From Rhodospirillales bacterium URHD0017 (lineage in GTDB: Bacteria > Pseudomonadota > Alphaproteobacteria > Reyranellales > Reyranellaceae): a stretch of 64,000 nt of DNA. Position 1 is the first letter of the stretch. Each line of letters begins with the position of its first letter. The notes below the pieces were generated by a model, which saw only the letters and a list, made by a program, of their open reading frames with translations, had not been told where the DNA came from and ran no database searches. Below, in pieces: positions 36,303 to 43,125 of the stretch. The stretch lies in the NCBI GenBank assembly GCA_900110395.1, contig FODP01000012.1, forward strand, positions 124,001 through 188,000, read 5' to 3'. The position numbers were made by a program, and so were the translations under genes.

Positions 36303-37286
36303 ATGCCCAGCATGTCCATGCCGCGAACCATATTGCGCTACGTCATCGCTTCGACAGGTGTCCACCAGGCAGCTTTGGCGGTCCTGTCGATCGCCGTCTT
36401 CAGCCTCAGCGCCGTTCCGCTCGAACTCCAGCGACGGATCGTGAACGGCCTGACACACCAGGCCACTTTCGAAGCGGTTGCCTGGCTGGCGATTGCCTAT
36501 GCCGGCATCGCCCTGGCCGAACAGCTGCTCAAGCTGTCGCTGAATGTCTATCGCGGCTGGGTGGCGGAGACGACCGTGCGGCGCCTGCGTGAGCTGGTAT
36601 GTCCCGTGGCGTCGGGTGGGCAAGAGATTTCGTCCGAAGGCACGGGAGTCGAAATCGCGATGGTGCTGGAAGAAGCCGAGCCGATCGGAGGATTCACTGG
36701 AATCAGCATTTCGGAACCGTTGTTGCAGGGGGGCATCCTGCTGAGCGTCGTCGGTTACATGCTGGCTCTCGAGCCCTGGCTTGCCGTCATTGGACTGGCG
36801 TTCTTTCTGCCCCAGACGATTTTCGTGCCTCTGCTCCAGAACGCCATCAACAATCGAGCCCGCGGCCGCATCCTGGTCAAGCGCGGGCTCAGCGGCGTGA
36901 TTGCCGACCGTCCCTTGGCGACAACGAGCGCTTCGTGGCTGCTGGACCAGATCCGGCGGATCTTCACGCTGAACATGGGAATCTTCTGGCTGAAATACTC
37001 GATGAACCTCCTGATGAACCTGATGCACCACCTTTCGGTCGCGAGTGCGTTCTGCGTCGGCGGGTGGATGGTCCTCGAGGGCCGCATCGAGGTCGGCACG
37101 GTCGTGGCTGTCGTCGCCGGCCTCGGCAAGCTCAACGATCCATGGGGCGATCTGGTCAACTGGTGGCGCGAGTTCTCCGTGGTCGACGTGAAGTACCGGC
37201 TGTTTACCGATGCGGCCGAGTGGTTGCGGGCGCTCTCCGCCGCAAACACTGGCCATCACGCTGACCAGACGCTGGCCGTCAGCTGA
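36303..37286 (+). CDS. ABC-transporter transmembrane domain without ATPase
   Basis: The 327-residue membrane protein resembles the six-helix exporter domain of ABC transporters: an N-terminal helix (VHQAALAVLSIAVFSLSAVPLELQRRIVNGL), the intracellular-loop region around YRGWVAETTVRRLRELV, and a late helical pair ending VGGWMVLEGRIEVGTVVAVVAGLGKLNDPWGDLVNWWREFS. In full-length proteins a nucleotide-binding domain follows that point; here the frame stops about 40 residues later. The partner ATPase is not in the window. GGAGGAG lies 13 bases before ATG 36303, so ATG 36312 or 36318 may be the real start. Confidence 0.75.
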   Translation: MPSMSMPRTILRYVIASTGVHQAALAVLSIAVFSLSAVPLELQRRIVNGLTHQATFEAVAWLAIAYAGIALAEQLLKLSLNVYRGWVAETTVRRLRELVCPVASGGQEISSEGTGVEIAMVLEEAEPIGGFTGISISEPLLQGGILLSVVGYMLALEPWLAVIGLAFFLPQTIFVPLLQNAINNRARGRILVKRGLSGVIADRPLATTSASWLLDQIRRIFTLNMGIFWLKYSMNLLMNLMHHLSVASAFCVGGWMVLEGRIEVGTVVAVVAGLGKLNDPWGDLVNWWREFSVVDVKYRLFTDAAEWLRALSAANTGHHADQTLAVS

Positions 37287-37375
37287 GCGATGCACGGGCG
37301 AGAAGGTCCTGCAGCAGGCGCGACTGACAATGCCCACGGCCTTGCTGTCGCCCATGACTGGCACCGTTACACTTT
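37287..37375 (-). pseudogene. CBS-domain remnant
   Basis: The minus strand reads VPVMGDSKAVGIVSRA and, after a one-base frame change, LLQDLLARASLS. This matches the end of CBS domain 2 in the intact proteins (VPIVREGKVVGIVSRANLLQGLLAR). Nothing else of a CBS-BON gene remains. A TTGACC-N5-GGTCAA inverted repeat (37374-37390) abuts the fragment. Confidence 0.6.
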
Positions 37376-37430
37376 GACCTGCCAGGTCAATAACGTGGCG
37401 TGCTGTTCGCTGATTGACCGCTCGGAGTCG

Positions 37431-37829
37431 TCAACGAGGCGTATTCGGCAGCATCCGGTCGATCGCCTTGAAGGCACGCCGCGCATGATCGATCAGCTCA
37501 CCGTCGGTAGGGTGATCCATGGCGTGGACGCCAACCAAGGTCCTGCGAAGCTGAGGGATGTGTTGGTCGACATGCGTTAGCAGCTCGTTCTTGGCACCCG
37601 ATGGGCCAACCAGCAGCCATTCCGTGGTGTCGGCAAGGGCCTCGACAATACCGTCGAAGAACGCGCGATCGAGCGTCGTATGCCCGGCGCCAATCACCCC
37701 TGCCTTATGATGAACTTGCCGAAACGGATTGTGCGCCTTGATACGCTCGCGCTCCACATCCGTGGCGTTGAACCGGAAGATATGGGCTTCCTTTGAGTCC
37801 ATCCAGACGATCGCGTGATTGTGGGTCAT
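37431..37829 (-). CDS. eRF1/Pelota-like small protein (translational machinery family)
   Basis: The 132-residue protein starts MTHNHAIVWMDSKEAHIFRFNATDVER and has HHKAGVIGAGHTTLDRAFFDGIVEALAD, WLLVGPSGAKNELLTHVDQH and VGVHAMDHPTDGELIDHARRAF. This fits a small family related to the third domain of eRF1/Pelota and to 'host attachment' proteins, probably associated with ribosomes or stress. AGGAGG precedes ATG 37829, and a FixK-type box lies 51 bases upstream. A relic of a second copy sits at 34415-34462. Confidence 0.75.
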   Translation of the reverse strand: MTHNHAIVWMDSKEAHIFRFNATDVERERIKAHNPFRQVHHKAGVIGAGHTTLDRAFFDGIVEALADTTEWLLVGPSGAKNELLTHVDQHIPQLRRTLVGVHAMDHPTDGELIDHARRAFKAIDRMLPNTPR

Positions 37830-37879
37830 TGGTCCTCCTGCAGCTGGCGGCAGTCTGGCGGAGACGCCGTCGTGCGGTC

Positions 37880-37893
37880 TTGATGTGAGTCAA
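37880..37893. promoter_or_regulatory. FixK/FNR-type box
   Basis: TTGA-TGTGAG-TCAA has perfect outer half-sites. The centre near 37886 predicts a minus-strand start near 37845, 15 bases before the eRF1/Pelota-like gene. Confidence 0.65.
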
Positions 37894-38120
37894 TACCCGG
37901 TCCGATCAGATTGCCGTTGGCCGGTCCCTGCATTGCTGCGCGCATGGTGCAGTGAATCTCCTGGTATGGACGACACCCACTTACTCACCACGACGACGAT
38001 TAGTCTACGCCGCGTAACATCACGTTTTTTTCGAATGATATGTTTAGTTCTATTCGGTCGTCCAACGAATGCGCGCGCCCCAGTTCCCTGTTCACTGTCC
38101 AACCAACGGGGTGCAGGCAA
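37894..38120. other. Gap at the right edge of the low-oxygen island
   Basis: This stretch is locally AT-richer (about 37980-38070) and contains a T7 run at 38024-38032. No coding frame with family-like sequence is visible. It probably carries the promoter of the frameshifted secreted protein that follows. Confidence 0.4.
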
Positions 38121-38430
38121 ATGACGACGAAGTACTTCCTCCACGCAGCAGCAATTCTCTCGAGCGCCATCGTTGCGTTCGGTTATGCCGGACCGGCGTC
38201 GGCCGATGTCGCGCAGGCAACAGGCGAGGACACGGCGGCGCGCTGCCAGCAGCTTTCCAGCCTTTATTCGCGCCACAACACCAATGGCTACGCCCGGCCG
38301 ATGGAGGTCGATGCAGCGGTGGAAGACTGCCGCAAGGGCAACTACGGCCGCCGGCGTCGCGGCGCTGAAGCGCGCCCTCAATCGCGCCCAGATCCCCGTT
38401 CCGGCGACGGAGTCGGCGCGTTCCCAGTAA
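38121..38430 (+). pseudogene. Small secreted protein gene with a one-base frameshift
   Basis: ATG 38121 begins a signal peptide (MTTKYFLHAAAILSSAIVAFGYAGPASA) and a mature part TAARCQQLSSLYSRHNTNGYARPMEVDAAVEDCRKGNY. At about 38344 the frame slips: one extra G separates it from AAGVAALKRALNRAQIPVPATESARSQ and a stop at 38428-38430 in the next phase. The two parts read as one continuous small helical protein with two cysteines. Either the gene is broken or the base is a sequencing error. The uncorrected frame would run on to 38570 as low-complexity sequence. Confidence 0.65.
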
Positions 38431-38443
38431 CCTCGACGCGATG

Positions 38444-38470
38444 GCCGAAGGCGCAACGCGCGCCTTCGGC
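38444..38470. terminator. Hairpin between converging genes
   Basis: GCCGAAGGCGC (38444-38454) and GCGCCTTCGGC (38460-38470) form a perfect 11-bp stem with a 5-base loop. It lies 14 bases after the frameshifted gene and touches the stop codon of the minus-strand gene. There is no T-run, so it may act as a Rho-assisted or transcript-stabilising hairpin. Confidence 0.55.
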
Positions 38471-38853
38471 TACGACGTCCGCCCGAGCGGTGCGCTGTCG
38501 AGCCAGCGGCGCGCTGCGTGGATGGTCGAGAACGTCCTCAGCCGGCGGCCGGGCCGCAGCAGGGCGCTGACACTCCTGACGAACTCGTCGTTTCCCGACG
38601 ACCCGGTGAAGATCGCCATCGGTCCCGGCGTGCCCGGCCCCTTGAGCGACTTCGCGCAGGCCGCGAGGTCGGCAGTCTCATCCGCCGACAGGTGGCACTC
38701 GGCGCGGCTCGCATCCAGGAGCTTGCGATAGCACCCGGCGCCGGCCTCTTCGAGCGCCTTGAAATACGCCATGAGCTCGTCCTTGCTGACGACGCCCTCG
38801 GAGACGCACACCACCATCTGCTCGAGCGGTGCGATTTTCCAGTGAAGCGGCAT
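38470..38853 (-). CDS. Hypothetical protein with STAS/SpoIIAA-like pattern
   Basis: The 127-residue protein starts MPLHWKIAPLEQMVVCVSEGVVSKDELMAYFKALEEAGAGCYRKLLDASRA. The beta-helix pattern of a hydrophobic strand, VVSKDELMAYFKAL helix and RKLLDAS strand resembles SpoIIAA/STAS-like proteins of about this size. No catalytic residues can be named. No ribosome site is obvious at ATG 38853, and the frame is open far upstream, so the start is uncertain. Confidence 0.6.
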   Translation of the reverse strand: MPLHWKIAPLEQMVVCVSEGVVSKDELMAYFKALEEAGAGCYRKLLDASRAECHLSADETADLAACAKSLKGPGTPGPMAIFTGSSGNDEFVRSVSALLRPGRRLRTFSTIHAARRWLDSAPLGRTS

Positions 38854-38915
38854 GGCGATGCCATTTGGCGCAAGCTTGGTGGCAAACCAAGGGCGATTTT
38901 TTGGGGCGTTTCCGC

Positions 38916-39065
38916 TCAGTGCCGCTTGAAGTACTGCACGGCCCGTTCGTGCTTCTCGGCCGCGGCCCGCGACTTGAAGGTGCCGAGGTTGCGCCGCTTG
39001 CCGGTCTTGGGATCGGTCTTGCGCGAATAGAGACGGTATTCGCCGGATGAGAGCTTGCGGATCAT
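38916..39065 (-). CDS. Conserved 49-residue basic protein
   Basis: The protein reads MIRKLSSGEYRLYSRKTDPKTGKRRNLGTF followed by a short helix KSRAAAEKHERAVQYFKRH. It looks like a small three-stranded sheet plus helix with many Lys/Arg residues, suggesting nucleic-acid or ribosome association. Similar very small proteins are common in alphaproteobacteria, but no function is known to me. AGGAG precedes ATG 39065. Confidence 0.75.
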   Translation of the reverse strand: MIRKLSSGEYRLYSRKTDPKTGKRRNLGTFKSRAAAEKHERAVQYFKRH

Positions 39066-39186
39066 CGCTGAACTCCTGCCTGACATAACGACGAACGCCA
39101 GCATTCGCCCGCGGTTGCGCCGGCAACCTTCGCGCGGCCCTGCTTGTTCTCAGGCTGAACCCATCACCCAAGCCCCGGAGACACAC

Positions 39187-40155
39187 ATGATGAAGCTCGG
39201 CTACAAGCTGATGACGGAGCAGCACGGACCGGCGGATCTCGTCCGCAACGCCAAGCGGGCCGAACAGGCGGGCTTCGACTTCGCCGCAATCTCCGACCAT
39301 TACTTCCCCTGGCTCGAGGAGCAGGGTCACGCTCCGTTCGCGTGGTCGGTTCTGGGCGCAGTCGCCGAGGCAACCGAGCAGCTCGGCCTGATGACGGCGG
39401 TGACCTGCCCGATCATGCGCTATCACCCCGCGATCATCGCCCAGGCCGCGGCCACCATGGGCCTGCTGGCCGACGGCCGCTTCACCCTGGGCGTCGGCGC
39501 GGGTGAGCGGCTGAACGAACATGTCGTCGGTGCCGGCTGGCCGGGCGTGGTCGAGCGCCATGAGCGGCTGTCGGAGGCCCTCGACATCATCCACGGCCTG
39601 CTGGCGGGCAAGCTCACGACGTATCGCGGCCAGCACTTCCAGCTCGATCACGCCAAGCTGTTCGATCGCCCCAAGCGCAAGCCGCCGGTCATCGTCGCGG
39701 CAGGCGGTCCGGAGGCCAGCCAGCTCGCGGGCGAGAAGGCCGACGGGCTGATCGTGACCGAGCCAGAGAAGGAGCTGGTCAAGGCCTTCACCTCGAACGG
39801 CGGTAAGGGCCCACGGTATGCCGAAGTGGCGATGTGCGCTGCCGCCGACGAGGAGCAGGCGCGCAAGACGGCACATCGCTATCATCGATGGTCGCTCGCC
39901 GGCTGGTCGGTGCTGGCCGAGCTGCCGCACGACGAGGCCTTCGCCGCCGCCTCCGAGCATGTTTCCGTCGAGACGATCGGCAAGGAAATCAGCTGCGGAC
40001 CGTCGGTCGACCGCCATCTCGAGGCGATCCACGAGTTCACCGCCATCGGCTGCGACCACATCATCCTGACCCAAATCGGGCCGGACCAGGACTTCTTCTT
40101 CGAGCTGTTCGAACGCAAGCTGGCGCCGGCGTTGCGCGCGAAGAAGGCGGCTTAG
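39187..40155 (+). CDS. F420-type LLM-class oxidoreductase
   Basis: The 322-residue TIM-barrel enzyme of the luciferase-like family resembles the F420-dependent subgroup (glucose-6-phosphate dehydrogenase-like): KLGYKLMTEQHGPADLVRNAKRAEQAGFDFAAISDHYFPW, TCPIMRYHPAIIAQAAATMGLLADGRFTLGVGAGERLNEHVVG, and a C-terminal IGCDHIILTQIGPDQDFFFELF. The substrate is unknown. GGAG lies before ATG 39187. Whether the host makes coenzyme F420 cannot be told from this window. Confidence 0.87.
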   Translation: MMKLGYKLMTEQHGPADLVRNAKRAEQAGFDFAAISDHYFPWLEEQGHAPFAWSVLGAVAEATEQLGLMTAVTCPIMRYHPAIIAQAAATMGLLADGRFTLGVGAGERLNEHVVGAGWPGVVERHERLSEALDIIHGLLAGKLTTYRGQHFQLDHAKLFDRPKRKPPVIVAAGGPEASQLAGEKADGLIVTEPEKELVKAFTSNGGKGPRYAEVAMCAAADEEQARKTAHRYHRWSLAGWSVLAELPHDEAFAAASEHVSVETIGKEISCGPSVDRHLEAIHEFTAIGCDHIILTQIGPDQDFFFELFERKLAPALRAKKAA

Positions 40156-40159
40156 GTCG

Positions 40160-40474
40160 CTCCACGCCCCGCAGCCTCTCGAGGAACTTGTCCAGCGTGA
40201 TCGGGTAGTCGCGTACGCGCACGCCCGTTGCGTTGTAGATCGCGTTGGCGATGGCGCCGCCGACGCCGTAGATGCCGAGCTCGCCGACACCGTTGGCCTT
40301 CATCGGCGAGGACATCGGATCGGTCTCGTCGAGGAAGACCACGTCCTTCAGTCGGGCACGGCCGCAGCGACTTGGGCGCCGGCGACGGACGGTACGGTTG
40401 CGATCACCGCAGTGGCGACGGCGCCAACCATCAGGTCACGCCGGCGAACGTCGAGGTCGCTGGGTTTTTTGCAT
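40160..40474 (-). pseudogene. Remnants of a molybdenum hydroxylase operon
   Basis: Two fragments lie head to tail. From ATG 40474 the sequence encodes, after a one-base slip in a run of six A (40465-40470 on the plus strand), KPSDLDVRRRDLMVGAVATAVIATVPSVAGAQ and a stop at 40348: a twin-arginine signal peptide. From about 40365 down, another frame reads ARLKDVVFLDETDPMSSPMKANGVGELGI...NATGVRVRDYPITLDKFL, the C-terminus of xanthine-dehydrogenase-type large subunits. The normal stop codon of that subunit is gone. A large internal deletion explains both. Confidence 0.75.
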
Positions 40475-40478
40475 GTTG

Positions 40479-40979
40479 TTACCTGATCGCCTCGAGCGTC
40501 ACCTTGACCTCGCCCGGCACATTGAGTGCTTCCACACCGGAGTCGATCCTGGCCAGGACGATGATCCCGGGCGAGGGAATCGATTGGCCGTCATGCCGGT
40601 AGAAGATCGCGAGGTGATCGCTGGGAGACCAGTAGATGACATCGCCTACCTGGTACGTCCGGACGCGCGCTCCGCCTTCCGATAGGGGCCGCGGCAGGTC
40701 GCCGAACTTCTCCCTCGTGAACAGATCCTTCATCGTCACCGTCAACGGCAGCAGCGAGACGAAGTCCCGTGCCGTCGTGCTGTCGACCAAGTTGGCCGTG
40801 AGGACTTTGTCACCAACCTTGACGGCTATTTTCGTGGTGCTCGTCCGCTGCGCCAGCAACTCGTTCTTCTCCACCGGGAAAGCTTCGACAGGATAGCTGT
40901 CGGCGCGGCAGGCGAGATTGGCGAACGCCATCGCCAACGCCACGGCGGAGAGCAGGCAGCTAGCGGCCGTACTGTTCAT
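40479..40979 (-). CDS. Exported cyclophilin-like fold protein
   Basis: The 166-residue protein has a signal peptide (MNSTAASCLLSAVALAMAFANLACRA) and then the cyclophilin-like pattern KIAVKVGDKVLTANLVDSTTARDFVSLLPLTVTMKDLFTREKFGDLPRPLS...YQVGDVIYWSPSDHLAIFYRHDG...IVVLARIDSG. Such proteins are commonly found with cupins and oxidoreductases; their chemistry is unproven. GTG 40982 directly before the ATG is an alternative start. The gene overlaps the end of the upstream cupin gene by 20 bases. Confidence 0.82.
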   Translation of the reverse strand: MNSTAASCLLSAVALAMAFANLACRADSYPVEAFPVEKNELLAQRTSTTKIAVKVGDKVLTANLVDSTTARDFVSLLPLTVTMKDLFTREKFGDLPRPLSEGGARVRTYQVGDVIYWSPSDHLAIFYRHDGQSIPSPGIIVLARIDSGVEALNVPGEVKVTLEAIR

Positions 40980-41424
40980 CACTGACCTTTTCCAGCCAAT
41001 CGACGACCTTACCGTCGAGATGCTCCTGGATCGCGAAGTGAGTCATCGCCGTGGCCGGCGCGGCGCCGTGCCAATGCTTCACGTTCGGTGGGATCCAGAC
41101 GACGTCGCCCGGGCGGATCTCCTGAACCGTGCCGCCCCACTGCTGCACTCGGCCGGCACCCGTCGTCACGATCAGGACCTGACCGAGCGGATGGGTGTGC
41201 CAGGCGCTGCGAGCACCCGGCTCGAAGGTCACGGAGCCGGACGACGTGCGGCCCGGATCGCGTGCCGGAAAGAGCGGATCGACGCGCACCGCACCAGTGA
41301 AGCGGTCGGCCGGTCCCGTGGTCGACGGCTGTGAGCCGGCGCGCTGGATCACCAACTCCACGGCTTGCGCGAAAGACGACGCCACCAACAATAATGAGGC
41401 GAGCATCACGACGAGCAGTCTCAT
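40960..41424 (-). CDS. Secreted cupin protein
   Basis: The 154-residue protein has a signal peptide (MRLLVVMLASLLLVASSFAQA) and a single cupin barrel. Metal-binding residues fit GARSAWHTHPLGQVLIVTTGAGRVQQWGG and later PPNVKHWHGAAP. The family includes mandelonitrile-lyase-like and carboxymuconolactone-associated cupins; the activity here is unknown. It is a close paralogue of the unsecreted cupin encoded immediately upstream. Confidence 0.88.
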   Translation of the reverse strand: MRLLVVMLASLLLVASSFAQAVELVIQRAGSQPSTTGPADRFTGAVRVDPLFPARDPGRTSSGSVTFEPGARSAWHTHPLGQVLIVTTGAGRVQQWGGTVQEIRPGDVVWIPPNVKHWHGAAPATAMTHFAIQEHLDGKVVDWLEKVSDEQYGR

Positions 41425-41439
41425 GCGATTCCCTTGTTC

Positions 41440-41838
41440 CTAGAAGGTCGGGTACTGGTCGTCGCCGACCTTCTCCATCCAATCGACGACCTTGCCGTTC
41501 AGCGCTTCCTGGATGGCGATATGGGTCATCGCCGTCGTCGCCTTGGCGCCGTGCCAATGCTTCTCGCCGGGCGCCGTCCAGATCACGTCGCCGGGCCGGA
41601 TTTCCTCGACCGGACCGCCCCAGCACTGCACCCAGCCACAGCCTGCCGTGACGATCAGAGTCTGGCCGAGCGGATGGGTGTGCCAGTTGCTGCGCGCGCC
41701 CGGCTCGAAAGTGACGGAGGCGCCAGATACCCGTCCCGGCTCGGGCGCCTTGAACAGCGGATCGACGCGCACGGTGCCTGTGAACCAGTCGGCCGGTCCC
41801 CGGTTGGCGGCCTGCGAGCCGTTGCGCCTGATTTCCAT
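41440..41838 (-). CDS. Cytoplasmic cupin protein (tandem paralogue)
   Basis: The 132-residue cupin has the same blocks as its neighbour (GPADWFTGTVRVDPLFKAPEPGR, GARSNWHTHPLGQTLIVTAGCGWVQCWGG, PGEKHWHGAK, AIQEALNGKVVDWMEKVGDDQY) but no signal peptide. The start at ATG 41838 is supported by AAGGAAG. It lies in a minus-strand run with DUF2255 and ABM genes and 15 bases before the secreted cupin gene. Confidence 0.88.
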   Translation of the reverse strand: MEIRRNGSQAANRGPADWFTGTVRVDPLFKAPEPGRVSGASVTFEPGARSNWHTHPLGQTLIVTAGCGWVQCWGGPVEEIRPGDVIWTAPGEKHWHGAKATTAMTHIAIQEALNGKVVDWMEKVGDDQYPTF

Positions 41839-41854
41839 GATCGGCTTCCTTCTT

Positions 41855-42217
41855 CTAGCGAGGGTCGAGGCGCAGCGTCGTCGGCAGGACATCGGGCTGC
41901 ACCATCGCCCGCGCGTAGGAACTGGACCCGTACTTCGCCAGATATTCACGACTCGCCCGTGCGATCGCGGTCTCGTCGTTCGCCGGGACCGCCTGCACCG
42001 CGAGCCGCCGGCCGCCAAACTCCAGCGTCGCTGGCCCACCCTCCGCGAGGTCCCTGTACCAGCGCCCCTTGGCGCCGCGGAACGAGCGCACGAAGAGCTG
42101 GTCGCCGGCCACGACCACCCAGATCACCACCGCGCTCTTGGGGTGCTTCTCGGTCCGAATCGCGACTTCCTTCGCGTCGCGCAGCGCGCGCAACGTGTCC
42201 GCATCGAAGTTGGTCAT
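41855..42217 (-). CDS. DUF2255 family protein
   Basis: The 120-residue protein begins MTNFDADTLRALRDAKEVAIRTEKHPKSAVVIWVVVAGDQLFVRSFRGAKGRWYRDL, the pattern of DUF2255 with a split-barrel flavin-binding-like fold. The ends of that pattern (a Trp/Tyr-rich strand, then LEFGGRRLAVQAVPA) also fit. A role in flavin or deazaflavin chemistry is possible but unproven. It starts 4 bases after the stop of the ABM gene. Confidence 0.8.
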   Translation of the reverse strand: MTNFDADTLRALRDAKEVAIRTEKHPKSAVVIWVVVAGDQLFVRSFRGAKGRWYRDLAEGGPATLEFGGRRLAVQAVPANDETAIARASREYLAKYGSSSYARAMVQPDVLPTTLRLDPR

Positions 42218-42221
42218 GGGC

Positions 42222-42617
42222 CTATGGCGCCTTCGCGCCGAGGACAATGGGGACCGTGTCGACGAGCTTGAGAGACTTCACCATTTCCTGCGTGTCGGCC
42301 TTGTACTTCTTGAAGTGAGCCGTTTCGAGATGCGTCCTGTACGCGTGCGGATCGGCGTACATTTCAAAGACGAAGATGCGCGCCGGGTTGTCCTTTTCGG
42401 CGACGGCATAAAGGGTCAGAACTCCCGGCTCGACGCGGATGGCAGTCTCGATCTGCTCTTTGGCCATCGCTTTGTAGGTTTCGAGCTGAGCGGGATCGAC
42501 GTCGATTTGCGCTACGCGAACATAAGGGCGTTGCATGTCGTCGGCACGCGCCGCCCGCGCGCCCAGGGCGCATGCCAGCAGCGAGGCGCAAAGAACGACA
42601 GACTTCCTCGCATTCAT
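42222..42617 (-). CDS. Exported ABM-type quinol monooxygenase
   Basis: The 131-residue protein has a signal peptide (MNARKSVVLCASLLACALGARAARA) followed by a dimeric ferredoxin-like antibiotic-biosynthesis-monooxygenase domain: YVRVAQIDVDPAQLETYKAMAKEQIETAIRVEPGVLTLYAVAEKDNPARIFVFEMYADPHAYRTHLETAHFKKYK. The His of ETAHFKKY is typical. GGAGGG precedes ATG 42617. Most ABM enzymes are cytoplasmic, so an exported copy is unusual. Confidence 0.87.
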   Translation of the reverse strand: MNARKSVVLCASLLACALGARAARADDMQRPYVRVAQIDVDPAQLETYKAMAKEQIETAIRVEPGVLTLYAVAEKDNPARIFVFEMYADPHAYRTHLETAHFKKYKADTQEMVKSLKLVDTVPIVLGAKAP

Positions 42618-42669
42618 GTTGCCCTCCTGTTTGTCACGGACGATCAGCACTTTGACGGAGAGAAGGCGA

Positions 42670-42987
42670 CTAAGTCGGCGCAGCCTCGACAATGAACTGC
42701 CGGATCGTCCTGTAGGATTTCTCGCGCTGCGGCCTCAGCGCTTTCCATTCCGCCGAAGCCAGCCAGGCCTGCGCCTTGGCAAGGCTCTCCCACTCCGAGA
42801 CGACGTAGTTCCCGGGAGGTTCACCCACCACCGGAACGACCCTTCCGCCAACCGAGGAGATGACGGCCGGGCGACCGCCGGCTGCCTTGAGCGCCGCCTG
42901 AACAACCGGGACGTAGGCCGCAAGGCTTGCTCGGTCGAGAGTCTCGGTCTCGCTTACGAGGAACGCCTTCGGGTGCATTGCAGGCAT
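42670..42987 (-). CDS. DUF1330 family protein
   Basis: The 105-residue protein has the DUF1330 pattern: KAFLVSETETLDRASLAAYVPVVQAALKAAGGRPAVISSVGGRVVPVVGEPPGNYVVSEWESLAKAQAWLASAEWKALRPQREKSY, a dimeric alpha-beta barrel. The function is unknown. GGAG precedes ATG 42987. It is the first gene of the minus-strand run ending at 40479 and is divergent from the LysR gene, which may control it. Confidence 0.85.
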   Translation of the reverse strand: MPAMHPKAFLVSETETLDRASLAAYVPVVQAALKAAGGRPAVISSVGGRVVPVVGEPPGNYVVSEWESLAKAQAWLASAEWKALRPQREKSYRTIRQFIVEAAPT

Positions 42988-43125
42988 TGGACCACTCCGC
43001 CCGTGTCGTGTGCCGGTGTCATGGCGCCGCCGGCCGCCGTGCGCCACGTCCGATCATGATTTGCAGCGTCGCCGAGCCGACAACTAGCGCTATGATCCGC
43101 ATGGGCTTATGAGCAGGTTCGATAA

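Noticed and set aside
37374..37390. TTGACC-TGCCA-GGTCAA as an eleventh FixK-type box
   Set aside because: The TTGA and TCAA halves are nine bases apart instead of six, so it does not fit the dimer spacing.
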